DNA of 64,000 bases from the NCBI GenBank assembly GCA_963971425.1, contig OZ020517.1, positions 5,086,501 through 5,150,500 on the forward strand, in the 5' to 3' direction. A program made the position numbers and the translations under genes. This document shows, in pieces, positions 12,408 to 24,240 of this stretch. The first letter of the stretch is position 1. Each line of letters starts with the position of its first letter. Source of the DNA: Bryoerythrophyllum caledonicum. Its lineage: Eukaryota > Streptophyta > Bryopsida > Pottiales > Pottiaceae. The notes under the pieces were generated by a model. It made no database searches. It was not told the origin of the DNA and saw only the letters and a program-made list of their open reading frames with translations.

Positions 12408-12859
12408 TGTATGATAGTTTAGGAAGCCCTCTCTCAACATTCAATGTATTTTGAATCTCAAACTCCCAATGTGTAGGCGAGCGATGAATAAAATCCATAC
12501 AGTTTCCAGTTAGCCAAGCCAGTAGCAGGTAAGTTTCATTTGGTTCAAGAGGCTTCTACCTTGTCACTAGAACAGATTGGTGACTGTTCCCGGGCCAATT
12601 TTAGTGGTTAGTGAATGGTTGTCTTGATTGTCGCATCTTTAGATGGATTTCATTGAATTGAACTAAAATTATCGAGAGATTTCTTAAATCATCGGAAGAT
12701 TTTAACAACAATCTTTATTTTTGGACTTTGCATAGTTCAAATTTAGTTGAATATGGTCCTATGACATGTGTGCCTCTTCTAACCCTAGTGCACATGTTTT
12801 GTGTGTGTCTGTAGTCCGAGAACAACTTTCTATGTCGAACTTTACTAGCTTCACAATAC

Positions 12860-13480
12860 CACCGACCATTACATATAAGGTAACCGAGCGAGGGGGCCAT
12901 CGGATATGCACAATGGACGGTCCACAAGCTACCCAAAAAAGTTGGTTGACGATTGAGATTCTGCACTGCGGGGAGTTGGTTACCGTTTATAACCAGACTA
13001 TCCTGAGCAAATTGTATGTTGCCATGTAAGCATGACTCACACATTGAACAGTTATGTATTAAGTAACTTGCCTCCTTAGGCTGGTTACTGTACGTAACCG
13101 GTCCAAGGGGCCGTCGAAATTGGGAGATCAATGGTCCATAAGCTACTCGGAGAAGTTGGCTAACAATTTGGATTCTGTGCTCGAGGAAGCTAGTTACAAC
13201 TTGAAACAGACTCCACTTAGGGGATCGTGTGTTGCCACGTAAGCATAACTCAAACCTCGGCTGATTATGTATTAGATAACCGGCCTCATCAAGCCGGTTA
13301 TCATATGTAATCGGTCAAGGGGATTGTCAAATTTGCGCGATCAACGGTCCACAAGCTACTCAGAAAAGTCGGCTGGCAATTTGGATTTTGCGCTATGGAA
13401 AGCTAGTTACCGCTTGTAACCAAACTCCTCTAAAAAATTGCGTGTTGCCATGTAAGCATAACTCACACCTCTATCGGTTA
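12860..13480. repeat. 213-bp tandem repeat, about three diverged copies
   Basis: The phrase GGTCCACAAGCTAC (second copy GGTCCATAAGCTAC) recurs at 12,919, 13,133 and 13,346, a spacing of 213-214 bp. Other shared words are GTTGCCATGTAAGCATAACTC and GGTTA-CNGTATGTAACCGG. Copies are roughly 75-80% alike. No conserved frame, so it looks like a local satellite rather than coding. Confidence 0.8.
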
Positions 13481-14372
13481 TGTGGTTTGGATCAACGATT
13501 ACCATCCGTCCATGTCTAATTTTGGATAAATTCTTCCATCCACAATGATGGAAAATCTTTCGGAGATAGGCCTGAACATGACATTTTGCACTATTGTACT
13601 TTTGATCCAATTTTCACACCGCACTTTGTCCAAGTTACTCATGTGGAATTTTGACTTAGTATTCTCTTCTTATTTGGAGGCACATTGGAAGGGTTGTTGA
13701 ATGACCATCTGGTAATTAATGAAGAGGTTGGATATTGTTTGTGCTTTGAACTCCGTTTGACGTATTTGTCACCAAGTGGATTATGTGGCCTGCTAGAAAA
13801 CTAGTAACTACAAGAGGATAATCCAAAAACATATGATATTTAAAGAAGCCTCCAACACTCCAAGAGTCCACCATGAGTTTCAAGTATTTACATATTGTTA
13901 TTATGATAGATATTCTTCAAGTAAAGTATAAATAGAAGAAGCCAAAATGCTCCACTACTTGAAGAAACACAAAACCTAGTGTAATAGAAAGTAGAACCTT
14001 TACTTGTAATTAGCGTAGGTGCAAGAGGTGCAATACATGAGGAAATCATAACTAACTCTTTAACCACGGACAAATGAGAATTCGTAAATGAAACACTTAA
14101 AAGGCTCTAAGAGCCATACACACAAATGTTCAACGTACATCATTCTGACAAAAAGAAGAATTGAAAATAAACAACCATTACCACCAGACTCAATCTAAAA
14201 ATAAAAGGGGCAATACCAAATATCACCAAATTTATTAAATATAGCTTTTACAAACCAGTAGTACAAATTGTTACAAATGTTGTTAGCTTCTTAACTTAGA
14301 TAAGCGGACTCTATTGGTTGGTACAAATTGTACACTATATCCCTTTGATTACTCATAAGCAGTGTCAAGCTA
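13481..14372. other. Intergenic DNA next to the 3' end of the LINE
   Basis: AT-rich sequence with only short, unsupported frames. No recognised gene. Confidence 0.4.
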
Positions 14373-14380
14373 ATATATAG

Positions 14381-14530
14381 AAGAAGAAGAAGAAGAACGC
14401 CGGTTCCCGAAGGGGGCCGGCGTGAGTAAAATGTCTGTTCATTCCACCACTAAGTTCATGCCCACCGGGCATGGGTTAGTAGTATGGAACTACTTCCCCC
14501 TTTCGAGGATAGACACTATGTACCTAGTAA
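14381..14530 (-). other. LINE 3' terminal segment, shared with the SINE at 60 kb
   Basis: A GAAGAAGAAGAAC run followed by a hairpin (GCCGG...CCGGC), then TTCATTCCACCACTAAG, a small inverted pair (GCCCACCGGGCATGGG), TAGTATGGAACTAC and TCGAGGATAGACACT. The same order of words, with about 70% identity, appears at 60,034-60,185. Shared 3' tails are how LINE machinery recognises partner SINEs. Confidence 0.65.
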
Positions 14531-14806
14531 CAAGTAGCCAAGAACAGAGGACCAAAGGTCCCCAAAGTCTCCAAAAATTGGAAGGCGTGTACGGTGAAAT
14601 GCAAATGTAAGTCTATGGAGGGGGATTCGAAGCGTCGGGAAGGGATTGGTTGTTTTTAAGTTTTCGTTTATGCAGGAGCATTGACATAGCATGTTGAATT
14701 ACAATAGTGTTAATATTTGAAAAAGTGGTTTTGATTGAAGTGATGGGGATTTTAAATGTTTCTTCAAGGGTTGTCATTGAGGGAATGAAGGTAGTGGCTC
14801 TAGCAC

Positions 14807-17362
14807 CTACGGTGATGACAATGAGGGGGTCTGCTTTCCACCTAGTGCTTGAATATCGCCAAGTAGTGGTTGGTATTTGTTTGTTTTGTTTGTAATAGTG
14901 TCCGGAGAGAATCTATCATTGCAATATGTGAATTCAATAAACTGAATAGTGAGACTAGGGTCTATGTGGTTTGGTGGGGGGTCTTTGTATGATAGTGTTC
15001 TAATACATAGTAGGTCCGGTTTGAATCTTGCATTGCAGTGGCATCTTTGAGTGTGACAAATGCATGGTAATAGCCAAGGGGGAACCGTATTTTCTTGTGG
15101 GTTGTCATTAAAGGTTCTGGCATTCATGAGAATGAAGCACCGGGATGTGGTTGATGATACAAGTAGTTTACAAATAGCCCATACGGCTTTGTTGTGTCTT
15201 TTGACAATTAGTGAGTGTATGTGGGGGTTTTGGCACTTGAGTAAGACATATAGCCATGTGTCCGGGTCCGTGGTGTTGCAAATTGGACATGTTATTGTAG
15301 GAAATCTTTTGATTCCGAAGAAGAGTTGTTTGCGGGCATTACCCATGTATTGTCCACTGCGGAATTTGATTAGGCATGTGATTTGTGGGTCCGTAATTAT
15401 GGGGTTTTTCCAAAAATTGTTGGACAATGCGTTGTGAATATTTGGATTACCGGTCCATTTATCAATATTGGAGAAATTTTCTGTAAGTTTTTCCAGGTTA
15501 TTTACAAGATCATGTTTTTTGAGGTATTTGTCCAAGAATCGTATGGGGCCTTTTTCGGGAGTTTTGCCCATAGAGGGCCATTCATATCTATGAAAGTAAT
15601 ATGGGGTGGCATGGGCGTGTTCGTATGGGTGTTCGGCATTCTTGTGGGTTTTTTCTCTTACTTCCTTTGCTAGTTTGTTGGCTTGTTCATTGCGGTCGAT
15701 ATTAGCATGAGCTCGGACTTTGTAGAGTGTAGTAATTTGTGTGCGATTCTGGAGCATTTCAACCATAGATGTGAGGATAGTTTTGTCTGGGTGACTGTTG
15801 TGTAAAGTGGGGTGTTTTATGTGTGTAATAAGGAGATATAATACATTTATGCAATCTGTAAAATTGTGAGCCGGTTCATTTGGGTATTGAGTGGTGATTA
15901 TCTTAAGGGTTTTGTGTATAGCCATCATTTCGGCTCTAAGAATATTTAGGAGCCCATGTAGTCTTTTGCCTAATTTTATTTGTTTGGTTGAGTTGTATAC
16001 CCCATAACCGGCTTTTTCTCGGTGCCAATGTCCCGGGCTTACTTCGGTTGGTTCTTTAAAGGAGCCGTCAGTATAGTAGCTACAGTTGGGGTCAAATTTA
16101 AGGTCGGTATTGATTTGGTAGTTGGGGAGTGGGAGGCTCAATATGGTAAACCGTAAATGGTAGTGCCGAGATGTTTGTGTGGGGGGTTTTAGACCATTTT
16201 TTGTTACGGTTTACACGGATTGAAGTAGGTGTGGGAGGGACAATTGTGGTGTATATCTTGTTATTGTTTAGATTTTTTGTTATCAAAGTGAGGTGAGTGA
16301 GGTTTTCTATAGTACCTATCTCTCGAGTTTGGTGATGTATACATAGGATAAGTAGGGTTGCTGGTTTGAGGCGGGATGTTTGTATTTGCGGTGGTTTAGT
16401 CGGTTCTTTGTAAGTCATAGAGTCCGCTTTGAATAGTACTATGATGTGGGAGTCCGGGAATGGGCCTAAGTGTGGGTTAGAGTTGTGGTACCAATGAGTG
16501 TCGGGAGTAATAATAATGGTGATGTTGTGGTTGGGATCGTTGTTTGCCGCTAGGCATGCCCAATGTTTTGCTTGTTGTGTTTCTTCTTCGTTGTGAGGGT
16601 GTGCAAGGCCTATTCCGCTCCACCTATAATCAAAAGCTTTACCAAGGGAACCAAAAATCTTATCACGTTCAAATGGAGAGTAGAATTTTGAGATTTTTGT
16701 AGAGCATGTAACGGGGGATGAGAAGTATGAATGTGTGATATTCAGAGATGTAATAAGGTAGTCTAAGATAGGATCGAGTAGTGTGTAGTGTGCATTTTTA
16801 AGGGGGTCATTTTTGGGTATTCGGTATTTATATCTTTGGTATAGCCAAACAATTTCGGTTTCAAATGTTTGAGGTATTGGTTCAATGTTAATGGGGGTTT
16901 GTATTGCGTTGTGATATTGGTTCCACAGCCATTGTAGTCTAACGAGTGGTATGGTTATTAGATGTCTGCCATTACCTTCGTATATGTGGGCATTATCTTG
17001 ATGTATTTTGATTGTATTTGTTTGTGCGAAGATGTCAGTTTTGGGGTTGCATTCGGTTGTAAAGATGTTAAGGAGGGGGATAATTATAGGTGTCGTGACA
17101 AATCTTCTATCTTGAGGTTGTCCTTCGGAGTGGTGTAATTGTATGATATTCGAGTAATAACTGTTTTGAGTTCTAAAGTAGTATTGTGTAAGGATTTCGG
17201 TGTTATGTAAGGAAGCGTTTGGGTTGTGCCAGGGGAAAAGATTTCTTTGTGGGAGCCATTTGGTGTAGGTGGTGTTATTGTGGGGCCAATGGCATAGGTA
17301 TGACGTGTATTGTTTGCTTATGTTGTTTGAGTCGATGTACTTTCTATGTTTGTGCGCAGTAA
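14807..17362 (-). pseudogene. LINE ORF2, C-terminal part: extra region, RNase H, zinc-like motif
   Basis: From 17,362 the frame stays open to about 16,098 (including MTYKEPTKPP); a frameshift there moves the rest into the frame of the 444-codon run at 16,141-14,807. RNase H motifs are YYTDGSF, RAEMMAI, FTDCINV and IDRNEQANKL. The last should end in Asp (GNEQAD), so the fourth metal ligand appears to be Asn in this copy. Downstream, CPICNTTDPDTW...LLKC and RHNKAVW resemble the Cys/His motif found C-terminal to RT in other LINEs. About 420 residues lie between the insertion point and RNase H without a recognised domain. Confidence 0.85.
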
Positions 17363-17929
17363 CAGGATTGCTATCTTATGAGCGGCGAGCGGCGAGGGTA
17401 GAGCACTGAATTTTTGAAATTTTTTTGGTAGTGTTTTTTGATGAATTTGGAAAGGGTCGCCTATGGCCGTGGGTTCTATTTAAACTGTGTTGACATATGA
17501 AAAATAAACAGAAATTTACGACGACAATGGGCTTGGACATATGGAATTATGAGTAGTTTAGGATTGATTGCAACAATTCTATTGAAATTGGAAGGGACGC
17601 TTACGGGTGAGGATTTAGAGTTCAGGGTACTGCGACAAGGTAATAGACTAGGAAATACAATGGGAAAAACCGAATTTATATGGTTTAGGGTGGCAGGCAG
17701 TATCCATGTGATACGTAGTTCATACCCTTATAATACCTTGATGATATCCATGTAATACCTAGGGGATAGAAAGTAGATACCATCGAGATATCCATTGTGT
17801 ACGAACCACTCTAAATTGAAACATTCCAATTCTTCGACTACGGTTGTTTAAAAAAAAGCAATGCCTAAGATACAAAGCATGTAAACTCAGAAGACATGCA
17901 ACTTGGTTACAAAGGATAATTATAATTAA

Positions 17930-20492
17930 TCATATATTTAATCGTAGATAGAACGAAATCTTCTCATCACGCAGCATGACATACGATGTTTTTTGATAGA
18001 CATACGTGAAAAGAATGGGATTTTGACATGAATGAAGATGACTCACGATGGGACAGGTAGAAGGTCGGTTGCTAGTTGAGGGTGAAACGCACATCGACAG
18101 TGTCACCGCTGGAAGGACTGCAAATCCTCCAAATCCCCCTAGTTGAGTAAACAACTTTTGAGGCCCCTCCTTCGCCACCAACGTCGCGAGCTCCTTGTAC
18201 CTCTCCTTCGTCTCTTTCTTCTCCTTCTTTGAACTCTCCTTCTCTAGCCTAGCAGCCTCCCTCTCATGTTCCTTAATTACTGCCGTAGCCGCTTTCTCAA
18301 CAGCCTTGGCTTTGGCCTTCTCGAATTGCTCCTCAGACGGTGCCAACGGAGCCGCCAACAAGGGAAGTACGCTGCTGGAAACAGGAGGGACCGCAATGGA
18401 TTCGCAGGCCACTTGTAGCTGAACCTCGTCTCCAGGGGTGGGATTCACCTCCCGCATCTCCAAGTACCACGGGCATTGGAGGAGGTGGTGCACAAAAAAC
18501 CGACGCCTCTAAGTATAGATCTGTGAAGATACACTTGGAGCAAAAATATCTATCCACTTTGTGAAACGGATGGGTAGATCTCCGACTAACAAGGCTCCAT
18601 GGGCTACGAGCACTCTCCAAAAATATCGCATCACTGCTCGCTTCATGACCTTCTTGCAATCGTCATGCGCCATAAATTCCTCGTTCTTCGTGTAGGAGCC
18701 TCCCTTTCCGATGTGAGTAGAAAACACTTTAGTCCACAACGTCATGCTCTTTGCCTCAATCCATTTTCCAATGGAGGGGATGGGATTCGGAAGCCCTTCA
18801 GTCTTAAAGACAATGTTGCTGTCAAGGAGAATCTCTGCGTAGAGCTTCTCAGACTCTTCTTCTAGCTGTAAAACAAAATCCACATAGTTAGGAAATGATC
18901 ATAGAACAATCATACAAAAAAGATGTGAATGTCAAGAAAGATTGGATCTTACCCCAGCCCAGAACGTTGCCTTGTCAATCCAGCCACAAAGAACCTTATC
19001 CGATGTTGGCGACGCGGGGAAGTTATACTCCATTATGCTGCCCTTGCTCATGTTCCACCTGCTGCACCAGCGCGACTTGAACTTCGCAGCTACCCAAGCC
19101 GTGGCGATGAGCTGGAGTTTTTCGGGAGTCATCTTGGGCCGCACCTGGTAAACATGAGAGTGACGATTCACCTACATCACAATATCAAGAATTAGAGTGG
19201 AATTTACAAGGGCAGGAGTTAGAAATTCAATATGAAAAGGAATGGAAAAAAAACATTTACCCTATCTCTTTGAAGAAATCCTCCCCGTTAGCCGGATTGG
19301 CAATTGCCAACATCCGAGTGAGCACGGTCTGACAAGTCGTCTTCTTCTTTTACACAGCTTCGGTGCAACGGCTCACCAACTCTGCAGCACTTCCACGCCG
19401 ATCTTCACTAACACCCGTGACCAAGTTGTCCTTAAATTTTTGGATCTGCTCCTCTTAAACAGCAATCAGGTCCCGCTGTGGACAACATAAGGTCGTGATC
19501 AGTTTTAATATTTTGAATTGGAATATTAAAAGGAGAAGAATGACAAGTGCTACCTGGACAAAGGGATCATTATGTACCTCATACATGAGCTTCACAAATG
19601 CTTCGAGAGTCATATGATACCACTTTCGTTGTCCCTTCTTTGACCACTCAAGGACACTCAGTTTGTAATCTTCATCGCTGATGAGCCCTTTCAATTGCTC
19701 AAACTCTAAGAGGCCGAAATGCTGAACACGCTTTATGTCGTGTGTGAGGTGTTGCACAACTTGATCTGATTCTTTTTGCCTACGACAAAAGAATATTTCA
19801 GTGTCATTAAATAAAGTACAATAGTAAAAGCAACTGAAACAAACAAAGTTCAGAGTATCTAAGTTCGAGCGTACCTGTCCAAGTCGGTCATTACGGTGAG
19901 TAAGATGTGTCGGTTCTCGATAGTCGGCTCGATAACCACGGCTCTAACGGGCACGTGAAAGGTGACATCGGATGGGTGTAGTTGGGAAATCACCTCGGTC
20001 CAAGCCATATGGCGATGATTGCCATATGGCTCAAAGAAGAACTTCTCTGAAAACGCCGAGTACTCCGATCGAGTCTTCAACAACTCCTCGAACTTCCGGT
20101 CCTCTTCAATCCAAAGCTTAGACCACGTTGACCTGTCTAGTGGTTGCACCCGCTTCTCGACAAGGGAGAAATTCTTCACTGGCACATAAAAACATGCAGA
20201 ACCAGGCCGATACCCATTGACGAACTCCCCCTTCAATTTCTCGACATCACTTCTAAGAGGTAACCTCACCTCACTCATGGGCACCATCCGGTAAAGAGGA
20301 ATTGGGAGATCACCAGCGAAAGAGCAGATGCTGCTCTGTAGGATGTCGTATGAGGTCCCACGGATGGACCTCCGCAAAGATTGAAGTGTAGGAGCCAGCC
20401 CATGCTCATCAACAAGTTCAGTGACGCGTGCTTTGTCCTCCATAATCTCAAGGTCCTCATGTGAAGAAGTTGTTGTAGGTCCCAAACTCTCA
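17930..20492 (-). pseudogene. Multi-exon gene of unknown function carried by the DNA transposon
   Basis: Not recognised. Plausible exons on the minus strand: 20,492-19,875 (preceded by TTGCAG, starting VESLGPTTTSS), 19,779-19,554 (RQKESDQVVQHLTHDIKRVQ), one at about 19,485-19,250, one at about 19,170-18,955 (RPKMTPEKLQLIATAWVAAK), one at about 18,866-18,510 (EEESEKLYAEILLDSNIVF), and a last part rich in Ala, Glu and Lys (EKAKAKAVEKAATAVIKEHE) that should form a coiled coil. Splice sites look good, but the third exon contains two in-frame stops, so this copy is broken. It could be a transposon-encoded accessory protein or a captured host gene. The protein is hydrophilic, without an obvious catalytic signature. 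Confidence 0.5.
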
Positions 20493-20649
20493 ACCTGCAA
20501 TAAGTATGCATGAGAAACCGAAGCAACAAATTGCATCCACCTGAACTAGAAACTTGAAATGAATTAAGAATTAAATCTAGAACGGACAAGTAAACTAAAT
20601 TCCTACTCATGCAATCCAACAAGTATGGCCAAAATGGTCATGAAAAAAA

Positions 20650-21590
20650 CTTCGGGCGATATAAAGCAATGTCCCTCCCCCACCCCAACCTAGCCCTCTC
20701 AAGCCACTCACTCACTACTTCCCACCCCACCCACTCTCCCCAGCCTCCCACCCACACTCCCCAGCCTCCCACCCACACTCCCCACCCTCACCACCTCTCG
20801 CATCTGGACTCCTTCAGCACTCTCACGAGGATCAGACAGAGAGAAATATAGAAATCGTGAACACGATCTCCTGATCGTGACCGTAGAAGGAAGAAGAAAT
20901 ATGTGCGCACGTCGAAGAACTCTCTAGCTGGGTGAGGATTCTGAATTTTTTATCAAAATTAGTGACCCCTGAAAATGGCTTTCGGATCCGAAAGCCAAAA
21001 TCAGGGGTCACTGATTTTGAAAAAATTCACGATTTTCCCCCCTCCTGGATGAGATCCTTCGCGTGCGCTCTCTTAACAACAGGACTCACATACTTCTAAG
21101 CAGTCTAGGCAGAGCATATATCACATCGTACCCCCTCCCCACCCCAGCCTAGACCTCACATATTACTCACTCACTACAGAATAACTCCCGTGATCCTCTC
21201 CACACACACACTCAGGTCCCACCCCACCCACACTCTCCAGCCTCCCACTCACACTCCCCAGCCTACCATGCACACTCCCCACCTTCCTCTCACACACTCA
21301 CCATCCTCCCACCCACACTCCCCACCCTCACCACCTCTCGCATCTGCACTCCCTCAGCACTCTCACGAGGATCAGGTAGAGCGAAATATAGAAATCGTGA
21401 ACACGATCTCATGATCATGACCGTCAAAGAAAGAAGAATTATACACGCACGTCGAAGAACTCTCTAGTTGGGAGAGGATTCTCAATTTTTTATCAAAATC
21501 AATGACCCCTGAAAATGGCTTTCGGATCCGAAAGCCAAAATCAGGGATCACTGATTTTGGTAAAATTCACGATTCTCCCCCCCCCTCTGG
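20650..21590. repeat. Large tandem duplication of a C-rich satellite block
   Basis: Two copies of a block of about 450-500 bp (about 20,660-21,060 and 21,127-21,590). Each opens with CCCACCCCA..CCTAG, continues with (CCCAGCCTCCCACCCACACT)-like units, then ATAGAAATCGTGAACACGAT, CGTCGAAGAACTCTCTAG and a palindrome unit. Frames in this block are low-complexity and not credited. Confidence 0.75.
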
Positions 21591-21845
21591 ATGAGATCCT
21601 TGAATTTTTACCAAAATCAGTGACCCCTGAAAATGGCTTTCGGATCCGAAAGCCAAAATCAGGGGTCACTGGTTTTGGTAAAAATTCACGATTCTCCCCC
21701 CCTCTAGATGAGATCCTTGAATTTTTATCAAAATCAGTGACCCTGAAAATGGTTTTCGGATCCGAAAGCCAAAATCAGGGGTCACTGATTTTGGTAAAAA
21801 AACACGATTCTCCCCCCCTCTGGATGAGATCCTTGAATTTTTACC
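20950..21845. repeat. Array of nested palindromes (core GGCTTTCGGATCCGAAAGCC)
   Basis: The 20-bp core is a perfect palindrome. It is bracketed by inverted arms CAAAATCAGTGACCCCTGA and TCAGGGGTCACTGATTTTG, so each unit of about 75 bp could form a long hairpin. Units lie at about 20,955-21,035, 21,497-21,572, 21,607-21,688 and 21,727-21,805; the last three follow each other at about 110-118 bp, joined by a CTCCCCCC..TGGATGAGATCCTTGAATTTTTA linker. A single diverged core (GGCTTTCGGATCCGGAAGCC) recurs at 22,229. Confidence 0.9.
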
Positions 21846-21861
21846 AAAAATCAGTTACAAG

Positions 21862-22592
21862 GTAAGAAAGTAAAGATGAATATTGTTTTTGAAGAATTTT
21901 TTGGATTTATTTTCATATTCATTTTTGTTTATCAAACAATGTTTCTAAAATTTCCAAGTTTTTCACTAGCTCAAAGGGGAGTTTTGGATCCAAAGGCTTT
22001 CTTTGGGCCACTCAAAATTTTGAAAAGAGTTGAAAATACATGTATGCTCGAATGGAAAAATACCATATTCAAAAAATAAAATTATGAGGTTTACTTATTT
22101 ACTTGAAAAGAAACAACAACAGAAGCAAGACAAACTCTATGTTTTCTATTTTCTATTTTTTAAAATTATTTTTTGGAAATCAAGGCATGATTTTTAACTT
22201 TTGAAAAGTTTTGGAGTACCCTAAATATGGCTTTCGGATCCGGAAGCCATTTTGGAGGCCCTTAAAAGTTCACAAAAAACTTGAAAGATCTCAATCTAGC
22301 AACAAAAGAAAATCCCAAAATATAATTTATATTTTACAAAGAAAATTTACTTGATGGTTGAAGGTAAGAAAGTAAAGATGAATATTATTTTTGAAGAATT
22401 TTTTGGATTTATTTTCATATTCATTTTTGTTTATCAAACAATGTTTCTAAAATTTCCAAGTTTTTCACTAGCTCAAAGGGGAGTTTTGGATCCAAAGGTT
22501 TTCTTTGGGCCACTCAAAATTTTGAAAAGAGTTGAAAATACATGCATGCTCATTTGGAAAAAAAATTCAAAAAATGGAATTGATAAATTGAC
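21862..22592. repeat. Direct duplication of about 210 bp
   Basis: The segment from GGTAAGAAAGTAAAGATGAATATT to about GAAAATACATG, at 21,862-22,050, recurs nearly unchanged at 22,364-22,552. The two copies are 502 bp apart and flank the diverged palindrome core at 22,229. Their common frame (VFEEFFGFIFIFIFVYQTMF) is phenylalanine-rich and probably not a protein. Confidence 0.85.
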
Positions 22593-23609
22593 TCAGATTA
22601 TCTGAACAGAGCATCAACATAGGCAAACAAATTTTGTGTCTTGATGATAACTAAGATAGTTGATATTTTTGAATAAATTTTTGGGTTTAATTTCATATTT
22701 AAGGCTTCTTAGCTAGCACGCCATCTAGCAGTTTGATGGTAGTAGCAATAAGGACGTGCCTATAGAATATCAAAAATGGACATTTTTATTCCATTGAACT
22801 ATATGCCTGCAACAAGGCACCAACAATAACATTCTCTCTCAAGTACCCAGGGTCAACACATTCCCATGTGCAAGGTATGGAAAGAGTCCAAGACACAAGA
22901 GGAGGCTGAAGCACAATACTAAGTTATATAAAGGTAGTGGTTATCTTTGGGTGCTACTGCCGAGAGCAAGCGTCTTGCTCTTGAGGATTGGATGACAATA
23001 TAGACAATGGGAGTGCACAATGCAACTTGTAAGTACTCTTAATGCCTTGTACATTTTGGAATTAAAAACTATTTAGAAATGTAATTAGAATTTACATAAG
23101 AATTATTGTGTCCTCGCAAGATCTCACGCTTGATGAATAAGCAGGCATGCCATCTTTCAGCCTTTTAGATACATTCTATTATCATTGCCTCCTAAAATTT
23201 GAAACCACCATGAGGTGTTTGTATGCGGCTACCATGGACAATATCATCCGAGCTTTTACAAAAATCACTTCATATTGAGCCTGGTTAGAACGTGGCACGA
23301 TGAAAAAGGTCACAACATAGGTACGCTTTGGTAGCGATCCATACAATGTTCAGGTGACTCCAGATTTATTGCAAAAGTTGTTCAAGACTTTCCTAGGCCC
23401 TTCCAAGACATGCAGACTAAAACGTGCGGAGATCTTTAAGTCTACCAAAACCAAGCTTGACATGCCACTCATGTCAGGCCACAATTTTTATTAATTGGAT
23501 ACAGTGAATTTCTCTAATCCACAAGATGGAACAAGAGTGACTCGAACAAGTACAGAAGAGGCCTTCAATGGACTAGATTCAACAGTTCTACATACAACTT
23601 TAGTGTGGA

Positions 23610-23974
23610 ATTGGTATGTGATCCATCAAAGTGGTTTATTGTTCGCGTGCCGAAGAAATTGACGCAAATATGCCAGACATTGTATGCTCACATTGATGAG
23701 AAATGCGCCACTCGCCACTTGCCGCTCACCGTTCACGAGATAGCGTCGCTCCCATCACAGACTACCCCGCATGTAGTGCCCAGATTTCTTGAAGATGTCA
23801 GTAGAGGCGTTGGGAAAGAAGGGGCAATGGAAATATTGTAAGCATGTGTACTACATCTTACGTTACTTGTGTAAACTGGACTACAAAAAAGACCTGTTCA
23901 TGCATGCTCCAAGCTATAGCTTCAATGAAGTTATACGCATACTAGAGCTTGCTAATAATGGAGAAATCACATGA
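23610..23974 (+). pseudogene. SWIM-type zinc-finger-like gene fragment
   Basis: Two overlapping frames carry MELVCDPSKWFIVRVPKK and then GKKGQWKYCKHVYYILRYL followed by DLFMHAPSYSFNEVIRILEL. The second resembles the GKKG..CKH core of SWIM zinc fingers, but the upstream CxC pair is not seen. Between the two parts lies a 50-bp sequence (23,703-23,752) that matches the terminal repeat of the surrounding transposon. I take it as a captured, interrupted gene piece; assignment is tentative. Confidence 0.4.
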
Positions 23975-24109
23975 TGATGTGCGTCACGGCATAAATTTTA
24001 ATACTCTTTCTATATCTAGATAGCTGATGTGGTGTCAATATTCCAACTGCGTGATTGTAGGTGGTAGTTTATTTATTTTCGTTTTTTTTTCAAACCGCAG
24101 AGGAGTTGT

Positions 24110-24240
24110 TTTGTTGGCAACTTCCAACAGTTTCGTTAGATAGAGCCAACATACCACAACGGGGATTTGAACCCTACACCTTTCCATTTGGAGAAGTTGG
24201 AAAACTCTCACCATCACCCGGTAGTTTAAGGTTTTCATAG
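24110..24240 (-). repeat. tRNA-like relic with B-box
   Basis: On the minus strand GGGTTCAAATCCCC matches the internal pol III B-box, preceded about 45 bases upstream by ACCGGGTGATGGTGAGAG, a loose A-box. The acceptor stem does not pair well, so it is not a functional tRNA gene. Probably an old tRNA-derived SINE head. Confidence 0.4.

Noticed and set aside
21515-22605. 116- and 84-codon frames over the palindrome array and the 210-bp duplication
   Set aside because: They merely translate the repeats; no constraint or domain.
24110-24240. Functional tRNA gene
   Set aside because: The B-box is good but acceptor and anticodon stems do not pair.
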